Below, piece by piece: positions 19,966 to 29,357 of a stretch of 39,375 bases of DNA. The position numbers and the translations under genes are program-made. Under the pieces are notes generated by a model. It was not told the DNA's origin. It did not search any database and was given only the letters and a program-made list of their open reading frames with translations. Source of the stretch: Gracilariopsis chorda (Eukaryota; Rhodophyta; Florideophyceae; Gracilariales; Gracilariaceae); NCBI GenBank assembly GCA_003194525.1, contig NBIV01000576.1:1-39375 (forward strand), in the 5' to 3' direction. Every line of letters begins with the position of its first letter. Position 1 is the first letter of the stretch.

Positions 19966-22900
19966 CTCCTCCTCGAGTTCCTGGGTCAGAGCAACTCTAT
20001 CCATGACCAATTGCGTCATAGCAGGACTAAGTGGCTTAGTGAGTATGTCAGAATCATTGTCCTCACTTGCCACATATTCCACGCTTATCACCTTGCTTTT
20101 GACCAAGTCCCGGATAGAGTGTATCTTCACGTCAATGTGTTTGGCACGTCCAGAGGGGCAAGGCTCACCAATGGCCCACTCAATCGCACATTGATTATCT
20201 GAGCGTAGTGGAGTTCTGTCATTAACCGGTATCCCAGATTCCTCAAGTACTCGAGATATCCACATTAGCTCCTGACTTGCCATCACCAATGCGTAGTACT
20301 CAGACTCGGCTGTAGACAATGCCACCGACGCCTGCTTACGGGCACCGTAGAAACAAACACATGACCCAAGTTTGATCATAAAGCCAGACAAAGACTTGCG
20401 ATCCGTGGTGTCGCCTGCGTAATCAGAGTCCACATAACCATTCAGCAGCAGGTTCCCAGGGTGATAAACAAGTCCATGGTGAGTAGTGCCACGTAAATAC
20501 CTTAGCACACGCTTCACCGCTCGATGACAATACCGAGTTGGTGCTTTCTGAAAGCGTGCTAGGATAAGTACAGGTGCCAATATGTCCAAACGCGTGCGTA
20601 ATGCCAGGTACAGCGGAGACCCGATCATCTCCTGATACAACTGGGCTTCAAATTGGGACTTGTCCTCCTCCGCATCAAGCGAGGAAAAGAAGGATTCCAC
20701 CATTGGGCTTCGTGCAGGCTTGCTACCTTCCAGTCCAAACCGACGTAACATTCCACTGACATACAACGGCTGTGCTAGTTTCACACCTAACAAATGGCCA
20801 TTGGAGTCCATGTTCCAGCTTAATTCAACACCAAGATACATTCTGACACGAGTCTGAACACGTAGGTCATACAGTGACTTGAGCTCCTCCACTATGTGGG
20901 AACGTTGTTCAGCAGTTGGCGTAAATATGAGAAGGTCATCTACGTATACCAGGATGTATGCGTAAGTGTTGCCGGCTAGTTTGCGCCTGAAAACACATGG
21001 TGCACTGGGTAGTTCTTCAAAACCTATGCCTGTAATGTCCGTGCTGAACTTCGTATGCCATGCCAGATGAGCCTGCTTTAGCCCGTATATCGCCTTTAGC
21101 AGTTTGTAGCATTGTGACTTGAGACCAGGAATGCCACGCGGTGACATCACCCACACATCTTCTTTGAGTTCACCATTAAGGAACGCTGTCTTTATGTCAA
21201 CCTGTGCAACAAACATCTGCATACACAACATCAGGTACAGGAACATGCGAACCAAATTGAACGAAACAACTGGTGCATACGTCTCTAAGTAGTCCTGACC
21301 ATATGTCTGGTGGTTGCCCCCAGCCACTATTCGAGCTCTAAATCGGTCAACGGAGTCATCTGCGTCACGTTTCACCTTCAGTATGACATGCGTTGGTAGT
21401 GGCTCGGACTTTGGTGAGTCATCAGGAATCCATGTAGCCTTGTATTCTAAAGATGCCAACTCTTCATCAATGGCATTTAGCCATTGCTCTCTTTCAGTTG
21501 GGGTGGCAGACAGTGCTTCCTTTAGTGTGGGATCATCACTCGTGGTCACGTCAACCTCAGATTTGGCAGTGCCAGCCATATGCCACCAGCGTTGTGGTGC
21601 ACGCCTTGTGCGACGAGGATACCGTGATTGTGACTCAGAGTCAACATTTTCCTGTTCAATGTCACCTCCATCGTCATTTGACTGCTCTTCATCACTCGAA
21701 CTGTCCTCGGCAGTATCAAAGTTTACTGTTGCAGGGTCAACCATAATGTCTGTTGGTGCCTCAGGGTGGTCTATTGTACCATTTTCTGAGTTTGACATGA
21801 TGTTTTCAACATCATCAACAGAGAATTCATCCGAACTGATGCTATCCATATCGTTCTCAGAATGATAAGTACTATCTGATGTGCTTTCGTCATCCATATA
21901 GTTGCCGAGATATGGTGCACCAGGGAACCTAGATTCATCAAAAGTGACATAACGGGACCTTAGTATTCGAGGAATATCATCGTCATCAGTGACTAGGACC
22001 TCATAAACACCATGCTCAAGAGTCTGCAAGTACACTCCCTCAAGTGCACGAGACTCGAACTTGGTGCCCGGGTTCATTTTTAATACATATGCGGCACATC
22101 CAAATACTCTGACATACTTCAAACAAGCCCTGGTTTCAGTCACTAGCACATACGGTGTTACGCCAGTGGTGGAGTGCGGCACTCTATTGCGAACATAAAT
22201 AACATGTTTCAGTGCATATGACCACAAACATTCTGGAAGATTTGCTTGAATGAGCAAAGCTCGGGCAGCTTCACCCATAGTGCGATTGATGCGCTCTGCA
22301 ATGGCATTATGTTCTGGCGTATACGGTGGACAAAACGATACCTCCTGGAGACCATTCTTGGGATTCTCTTGCAAGGCAATGTACTCTTCGGCATTGTCAG
22401 AGTGCAGCTTTCGAATAAGCACATGCTCTCCTTCAAGCTGTTTGAGCTTCTGTCTCACACCCAAGAACACTTGTGCAATCTCAGACCTATGCATCATGAA
22501 CCCAAGTAGTGCATATCGCGAGTGATCATCCACAAATCCAGATGCATACCGGAATCGATCTGGGAACGATGGCACTAATGGACCCATAATGTCTGAGTGC
22601 ACAATGTCTCCAACGTTGTCAGATCTTTCAAACTTGCCCAGAAATGGCAGTTTATGTGCTTTGCCAAGCCGACATGATCGACATATCTCCTCCATGCACT
22701 TGAGTTTTCGGACTCCGTCGACATGTTCATGAACCTTTTGTAGGTCATACTCATTCATATGTGCCAGTCTGCGATGCCACAATGTACTTGTGCTGTCGTC
22801 TGTTGCAGAAAGCATCTTGGATGTATACCAGTGGTCAATGGGGTTGGGTAGCATGTACAGACGGGAACGATAATGACGAGTCCCACGTCCAATGTCAAAC

Positions 22901-23535
22901 CCGTGCTCATGTTGTAGGGTTACCTCCTTAACACAGAACCGTGACTGGATACCCTTGTCAGCTAAGCGACCTACAGATACTAGGTTATATCCAAGATTCG
23001 GAACTAGCAGCACTTTCGCCAACCTGAGGTTCACATCCGAGAAGGGTAGTATGACATCTCCTTGTTGCGCGGCATTCACCGTGGTGTTGTCAGCTAGCTC
23101 AATTGTCTTCTCTGGTATGTCAATCAGTGTGTCTGGAACGAACGCAGATACAGAACAGAAGAACTGAGACGTAGCACCACTGTCCGCATAAGTGTCGATG
23201 TGACTAATAGCTGGCAGTACCACTGAAGACTTCTCACTAGCAACACCAGCAATCTCAACTTTGGACGCTCTACTGGATGACTTCCCAGAACGCTTTGGCT
23301 TCTCAACTGCGTTCAACCTCAGCTGGTCCAAGATTGCTTGTGGCAGATGGTTGTCAGGGTTGTCTGGATTCACGTGACATCGGTCTTGAGTATGTCCATC
23401 ACGGTCGCAGAAGGTGCAGTGGTACCCGTTTCTGCTTCCAGCAGCATATGCACGACCAGTGGGGTCGTTAACAGTGGTCGAATCTGACACGTTACCATCA
23501 TTTTCATTACCAATCGATGATCTGCTGTGTCCACT
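19960..23535 (-). CDS. A2 gag-pol polyprotein lacking the gag N-terminus
   Basis: An open frame with no internal stop from the truncation point to TGA at 19960-19962, inside the LTR. It encodes the CCHC knuckle (YHCTFCDRDGHTQDRC), the protease ADSGATSQFF (Gln where A has His), and integrase LWHRRLAH...CRSCRLGKAH with HSDIMGPL, HSDNAEEY and AERINRT. RT has YVDD at 20935-20946, and RNase H has YVDSDYAGD, STAESEYYAL and RSDNQCAIE, then ADILTKPL and LEEEC. The A1 frameshift in the RNase H tail is absent here. With no start, leader or 5' LTR it cannot be a working element, yet the pol frame is clean. The open frame extends to 23613 only by running into LTR D. Confidence 0.9.
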   Translation of the reverse strand, partial: SGHSRSSIGNENDGNVSDSTTVNDPTGRAYAAGSRNGYHCTFCDRDGHTQDRCHVNPDNPDNHLPQAILDQLRLNAVEKPKRSGKSSSRASKVEIAGVASEKSSVVLPAISHIDTYADSGATSQFFCSVSAFVPDTLIDIPEKTIELADNTTVNAAQQGDVILPFSDVNLRLAKVLLVPNLGYNLVSVGRLADKGIQSRFCVKEVTLQHEHGFDIGRGTRHYRSRLYMLPNPIDHWYTSKMLSATDDSTSTLWHRRLAHMNEYDLQKVHEHVDGVRKLKCMEEICRSCRLGKAHKLPFLGKFERSDNVGDIVHSDIMGPLVPSFPDRFRYASGFVDDHSRYALLGFMMHRSEIAQVFLGVRQKLKQLEGEHVLIRKLHSDNAEEYIALQENPKNGLQEVSFCPPYTPEHNAIAERINRTMGEAARALLIQANLPECLWSYALKHVIYVRNRVPHSTTGVTPYVLVTETRACLKYVRVFGCAAYVLKMNPGTKFESRALEGVYLQTLEHGVYEVLVTDDDDIPRILRSRYVTFDESRFPGAPYLGNYMDDESTSDSTYHSENDMDSISSDEFSVDDVENIMSNSENGTIDHPEAPTDIMVDPATVNFDTAEDSSSDEEQSNDDGGDIEQENVDSESQSRYPRRTRRAPQRWWHMAGTAKSEVDVTTSDDPTLKEALSATPTEREQWLNAIDEELASLEYKATWIPDDSPKSEPLPTHVILKVKRDADDSVDRFRARIVAGGNHQTYGQDYLETYAPVVSFNLVRMFLYLMLCMQMFVAQVDIKTAFLNGELKEDVWVMSPRGIPGLKSQCYKLLKAIYGLKQAHLAWHTKFSTDITGIGFEELPSAPCVFRRKLAGNTYAYILVYVDDLLIFTPTAEQRSHIVEELKSLYDLRVQTRVRMYLGVELSWNMDSNGHLLGVKLAQPLYVSGMLRRFGLEGSKPARSPMVESFFSSLDAEEDKSQFEAQLYQEMIGSPLYLALRTRLDILAPVLILARFQKAPTRYCHRAVKRVLRYLRGTTHHGLVYHPGNLLLNGYVDSDYAGDTTDRKSLSGFMIKLGSCVCFYGARKQASVALSTAESEYYALVMASQELMWISRVLEESGIPVNDRTPLRSDNQCAIEWAIGEPCPSGRAKHIDVKIHSIRDLVKSKVISVEYVASEDNDSDILTKPLSPAMTQLVMDRVALTQELEEEC

Positions 23536-23740
23536 TGTTAAAGTGTTGAACTCTACAAGTGGTCGGGTGCCTGGCCAACCCCCACAGAAGGTGTCAGCTG
23601 GGTCCAAAACCAAACCTTCAGGGGACGATGGTCACTTTTGGAGCCCCTCGCTCCAAAAGCGCATATGCGCCTCGGCTCAAACCCAATGTGAAACAGCAAT
23701 GTGGTTGGCTACTGCAAAATGCTATATGCATTGTATATCG
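23536..23740 (+). repeat. LTR family D, 5' end of U3, plus sense, truncated
   Basis: It begins TGTTAAAGTGTTG at 23536 inside A2 gag. Most of it matches neither LTR A nor B. The exception is the module at 23654-23733, which carries CAAAAGCGCATATGCGC, AAACCCAATGTGAAAC, TGGTTGGCTACTGCAAA and ATATGCATTG. That module and the TG start identify it as an LTR of a third family. It contains a 9-bp inverted repeat CTTTTGGAG/CTCCAAAAG (23635-23659). A B LTR interrupts it at 23741 and the rest is not in the window. Confidence 0.65.
23654..23733 (+). promoter_or_regulatory. Shared U3 module, family D version
   Basis: Third instance of the box series found at 12406-12485 and 16854-16933, with the perfect palindrome GCGCATATGCGC at 23659-23670. 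It directly follows a 9-bp inverted repeat. Confidence 0.55.
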
Positions 23741-24418
23741 TGTTGAAAGTTGAAAGGAAGTTGAGGGGATGGAAGGGAAGTTCGCCAGCTCTGGCTTTGA
23801 TTTACTTGGAGGACCTTCAGCCATATCTTATATACCACTCTAAACTCGAATTGCGCGGGAACACCAACTACAAGTAAAACCTAAACCACTAAGCAGGGAC
23901 ACTCAATACTACCAATCATCATCTAACATGACATAGCCAGCTCAGCACAACCTCATTACACCAACGCACACCAACGCACCAATGTTCTGTAATAGTTACG
24001 TGCATACACATGACCATGACAAGGCACAAATTCACGACTCCAACACACGCCAGCACATGCCAACACATCACGGTAAGTCAACACGTTACGGTAAGTCGGC
24101 ACGTAACCTGTGGTGTTAGTGCCATGTCATCATGTGGCGATGCACACAACACCCACGTCATCAATATACCCGTGCATGTGTAAACCTGTTGACAGTGCAT
24201 GCGCACCTTACCATTGTACCAACCACTGCTGTACCACTTGTACCAGGTGTCAACCACTTCATCAGTATCCCCTGCACACAACGTACACTGTGACCACTGT
24301 AGTAGCTGGACACGTGGGTGTGTCCAACCGATCCAGTTATGCCATACCACTTGTACGCACCACGTTGCATATGTACATTTGCAGTAGCCAATCAGAAGCC
24401 AGTTTCACGTTGGGTTCG
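23741..24418 (-). repeat. Family B LTR, truncated by the A array
   Basis: It starts TGTTGAAAG at 23741 and matches the B 5' LTR (same variants GGCGATGCAC and GTACCAACC) until GGGTTCG at 24418, where an A LTR begins. The remaining 100 bp or so of U3 and any attached element lie beyond the A array, outside the window. Confidence 0.9.
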
Positions 24419-25229
24419 TGATGTTGGTAATGTTAGTTGGGCTACGGCGCATCTGTAGAACAAAGAAAGAAGAAAAAGAAGCAGTGAAGGTTGCCAGTCT
24501 TGGGGCGAGTTTACTTGGTAGTGCAACTTCAGCGTGTTATATAGCACCTCTACGTCACACTACAACTACAAGAAAACCCTATACCACTAAGTGGGGACAC
24601 CCAATACTACCAATCATAAACAAACATAACACAATAAGGGTTGCACACACTGATTACAGCCAAGTACAACCATGCATAACAACATAACAACACATTACAA
24701 CAATGCAGACCAAGTGAACCAAGTAGCCAGCAACGCACAATAAGTGAACCGGACACGCCAACAATGTGCCAGCATGTTGCAGCACTGTATAAACACTTAC
24801 TCGCATCATCATGACAATGACAAAGCACAAATACACATGCCACCGCATCCAAGTACATACCCTAGGTGTGTTGCGTGCATGGCACGTGCCTGCTTGCACA
24901 ACCGCACACATGACACACTTCCATATACCTGTAAACCACATGTAGCCACACATATTCTTCAGTACCATACCCATTCACCTTATGCCAAGTGGCCAGTTCC
25001 GTGCCAAGAGCCCATAGAATGCATAACACTTGTAACCAATACGTTGCATATGAGTGTTTGCAGTAGCCAATCATATGCCCGTTTCACGTTGGGTTTGAGA
25101 ACACACGCATATGCGCTTTTGTAAAGCAGGTCCCAAAAACAGCCCTCCGTTATATGAAACTTTGTTTTCAAGTGTTGCACCATGATGTCCCAGTACTACC
25201 CGGCACTCGACTACGTGCTAACATCAACA
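24419..25229 (-). repeat. Array LTR 1 (3' LTR)
   Basis: 811 bp, TGATGTTGG...ACATCAACA, followed by the coding polypurine tract at 25230. It is near identical to the A1 LTRs. Left flank GTTCG within LTR B is the presumed target duplication. Confidence 0.93.
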
Positions 25230-28200
25230 CTCCTCCTCGAGTTCCTGGGTCAGACCAACCCTATCCATGATCAACTGTGCCATAGCAGGACTAAGTGGTT
25301 TAGTGAGTATGTCAGCATCATTGTCCTCACTTGCCACATATTCCACAGTTATCACCTTGCTTTTGACCAAGTCCCGGATAAAGTGTATCTTCACGTCAAT
25401 GTGTTTGGCACGTCCGGAGGGGCAACGCTCACCAATGGCCCATTCAATCGCACACTGGTTGTCTGAGCGTAGTGGAGTACTCTCATTAACCGGTATTCCA
25501 CATTCCTCAAGTACTCGAGATATCCACATTAGCTCTTGACTTGCCATCACTAATGCGTAATACTCGGACTCGCCTGTAGACAATGCCACTGACGCCTGCT
25601 TACGCGCACCGTAGAAACAAGCACATGACCCAAGTTTGATCATAAAGCCAGACAAAGACTTGCGATCAGTGGTGTCACCAGCGTAATCAGAGTCTACATA
25701 ACCATTGAGCAGCAGGTTACCAGGTTGATAAACAAGTCCATGGTGAGTAGTGCCACGTAAATACCTTAGCACGCGCTTCACCGCTCGATGACAATACCGA
25801 GTTGGTGCTTTCTGAAAGCGCGCTAGGATAAGTACGGGTGCCAATATGTCCAAACGTGTCCGTAATGCCAGGTACAGCAGAGACCCGATCATCTGCTGAT
25901 ACAACTGGACTTCAAATGGGGACTTGTCCTCCTCCACATCAAGCGAGGAAAAGAAAGATTCTACCATTGGGCTTCGTGCAGGCTTGCTACATTCCAGTCC
26001 AAACCGACGTAACATGCCACTGACATACAGCGGCTGTGCTAGTTTTACACCTAACAGTTGGCCATTGGAGTCCATGTTCCAGGTTAATTCAACACCAAGA
26101 TACATTCTGATACGAGTCTCAACACGTAGGTCATACAGAGACTTGAGCTCCTCCACTATGTGGGAACGTTTGTTCAGCAGTTGGCGTAAATATAAGAAGG
26201 TCATCTACGTATACCAAGATGTATGCGTATGTGTTACCGGCTAATTTGCGCCTGAAGACACATGGTGCACTGGGTAATTCTTCAAAACCTATGCCTTTAA
26301 TGTCTGTGCTGAACTTCGTATGCCATGCCAGATGAGCCTGCTTAAGCCCATATATAGCCTTTAGCAGTTTATAGCATCGTGACTTGAGACCAGGAATGCC
26401 ACGCGGTGACAACACCCAAACGTCTTCCTTGAGGTCACCGTTCAGGAATGCGGTTTTAATATCCACCTGTGCAACAAACATCTGCATGCACAATATCAGG
26501 TACAGGAACATGCGAACCAAGTTGAACGAAACGACTGGTGCGTACGTCTCTAAGTAGTCCTGACCATATGTCTGGTGGTTGCCTCCAGCCACTATTCGAG
26601 CTCGAAATCGGTCAACGGAGTTGTCTGCGTCACGTTTCACCTTCAGAATGACATGCGTTGGTAGAGGCGCAGACTTTGGTGAGTCATCCGCAACCCATGT
26701 AGCCTTGTCTTCCAAGGATGTGAACTCCTCATCGATAGCATGTAGCCATTGCTCTCTTTCAGTTGGGGGTGCGGAGAGTGCTTCCTTGAGTGTGGGATCA
26801 TCACTCGTGGTAACCTTAACCTCCGATTTGGCCGCGCCAGCCATATGCCACCAGCGTTGTGGTGCACGCCTAGTGCGACGAGGATAGCGTGACTGTGACT
26901 CAGAGTCGAGATTTGCTTGTTCAATGTTCTCTGCATCACTCTCTGACCCCTCTTCGTTGCCCGGAATTGTGGTCATCAGTAACAATATCTGGTGGTGCAG
27001 AGTTAGCAGTCACGTTTACAGGTGCCCCCAGAATGGTCTATGCTGCCATTTTCGGATTCTGAAATGACGTCCGCAACATCGTCAACATAAAATTCTTCAG
27101 AGCTGGTGGAGCCTACATCATCCTCAGAACTATAAGTCGCATCTGATGCACTCTCGTCATCCATATAATTGCTTAGATACGGTACACCAGGGAACCTAGA
27201 TTCATCAAAGGTGACATGACGCGACCTTACTATTCGAGGAATATCGTCGTCACCCGATATTAGGACCTCGTAAACACCATGCTCAAGAGTCTGCAAGTAC
27301 ACTCCCTCAAGTGCACGAGACTCGAACTTGGTGCCCGGGTTCATTTTTAATACATATGCGGCACATCCAAATACTTTGATATACTTCAAAGAAGGCCTAT
27401 TGTCAGTGACCAACACATACGGGGTCACGCCAGTGGTGGAATGGGGCACTCTATTGCGAATATAAATCACATGTTTCAGTGCATATGGCCACAAACAGTC
27501 TGGTAAACTTGCTTGAATCAGCAAAGCTCGGGCAGCTTCCCCCATAGTGCGATTGATGCGCTCCGCAATAGCATTGTGTTGTGGGGTATACGGAGGAGAA
27601 AACGATACCTCCTGAAGACCATTGTCGGGATTGTGTTGCAAAGCAATATACTCTTCTGCGTTGTCAGAGTGCAGTTTTCGAATAAGCACATGCTCTCCTC
27701 CAAGCTGTTTGAGCTTCTGCTTTACTCCCAAGAACACTTCGCTGATCTCAGTTCTGTGCACCATGAACCCAAGGACTGCATATCGTGAGTGATCATCGAC
27801 AAATCCGGATGCATACCGGAATCGGTCGGGGAATGATGGCACCAACGGACCGATAATGTCCGAGTGCACCACGTCCCCAACCTGCTTGGCTCGTTCAAAC
27901 TTGCCCTGAAATGGCAGTTTATGCGCCTTGGCAAGGCGGCATGGTCGACATACCTCCTCCATGCCCTTGATGTTTGGTACACCGTCGACGTGAGCATGAA
28001 CTCTTTGAAGGTCATGTTCATTCATATGTGCCAGTCGGCGGTGCCACAATGAACTAGTGCGCTCGTCGTAGCAGCAAGCACCGTGGATGTGTCCGTATGG
28101 TCGATTGGGTTTGGCAGGGTGTATAAACGGGAGCGATGATGACGAGTCCCATGCCCGACCTCAAACCCATCTTCGTGTTTGTAGGCGTACTTCCTTATCA

Positions 28201-28686
28201 CAAAACAGTGAGTGGATACCTTTGTCAGCCAACGACCCTACAGAAACTAGGTTATATCCAAGATTCGGAACGAGCAGCACATTAGACAACCTAAGATTGA
28301 CATCCACAAACGGTAATACCACATCTCCTTGTTGCGTGCAGTGACCGTGGTGTTGTCAGCTAGTTCAATTGTCCTATGTGGTAATGTCGAACATTGTGGT
28401 TGGGACGAACGCCGACACCGAACAAAAGAAATGAGACGTAGCGCCACTTGTCTGCATATGTGTCAATGCACTCATTAACCGGTGGTACCACTGATGACTT
28501 TTCACCTGCGACTCCAGCAATCTCAACCTTGGATGCTTTCCGCGATGACTTGGCGGAACGTTTAGGCTTTTCGACTGCATTTAGCCTTAGCTGATCCAAG
28601 ATAGCTTGTGGTAAATGGTTGTCAGGATTGTCCGGATTCATGTGACAACGGTCCTGGGTGTGTCCATCGCGGTCACAAAAGGTGCA
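25224..28686 (-). pseudogene. Array pol half: RNase H to gag zinc knuckle
   Basis: Near identical to A1. It holds RNase H (with the extra G that A1 lacks, so the tail is in frame to LEEEC and a stop in the LTR at 25224), RT, integrase, protease and the last part of gag. Frames are broken by 1-nt changes, for example an extra T at about 26169, an extra C near 26961 and an extra C near 27030, with several more at 28060-28460. It ends exactly at the first Cys codon of the CCHC knuckle (GGTGCA, 28686), where LTR-derived sequence begins. The gag N-terminus is found at 35260 or 37692. Confidence 0.87.
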
Positions 28687-29357
28687 CTACAAGAACACAC
28701 CAGTCCCTTCAAGCACCTCTACGGGTGGGGACACCCAATACTACCAATCATAAACAAACATAACACAATAAGGGTTGCACACACTGATTACAGCCAAGTA
28801 CAACCATGCATAACAACATAACAACACATTACAACAATGCAGACCAAGTGAACCAAGTAGCCAGCAACGCACAATAAGTGAACCGGACACGCCAACAATG
28901 TGCCAGCATGTTGCACTGTATAAACACTTACTCGCATCATCATGATGACAAAGCACAAATACACATGCCACCGCATCCATGTACATACCCTAGGTGTGTT
29001 GCGTGCATGGCACGTGCCTGCTTGCACAACCGCACACATGACACACTTCCATATACCTGTAAACCACATGTAGCCACACATATTCTTCAGTACCATACCC
29101 ATTCACCTTATGCCAAGTGGCCAGTTCCGTGCCAAGAGCCCATAGAATGCATAACACTTGTAACCAATACGTTGCATATGAGTGTTTGCAGTAGCCAATC
29201 ATATGCCCGTTTCACGTTGGGTTTGAGAACACACGCATATGCGCTTTTGTAAAGCAGGTCCCAAAAACAGCCCTCCGTTATATGAAACTTTGTTTTCAAG
29301 TGTTGCACCATGATGTCCCAGTACTACCCGGCACTCGACTACGTGCTAACATCAACA
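28687..29357 (-). repeat. Array LTR 2, truncated and rearranged
   Basis: 28725-29357 is a colinear A LTR lacking its first 180 or so plus-strand bases, including the TATA region. 28687-28724 holds LTR pieces out of order (CTACAAGAA and GCACCTCTACG, which lie the other way round in intact LTRs). It carries two 3-bp deletions near 28915 and 28945. The right end is intact and joins the polypurine tract of the next copy. Confidence 0.8.

Larger units (their letters stand above)
19153..23535 (-). mobile_element. A2 copia-type element, 5'-truncated
   Basis: 3' LTR, polypurine tract and pol are present. The gag N-terminus, leader, PBS and 5' LTR are missing because LTR D begins at 23536 within gag, just before the zinc-knuckle region. 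It lies in opposite orientation to the A2 fragment on its left (17016-19152). It is therefore a self-nested insertion, and the two form a large inverted repeat over integrase and part of RT. Confidence 0.87.
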
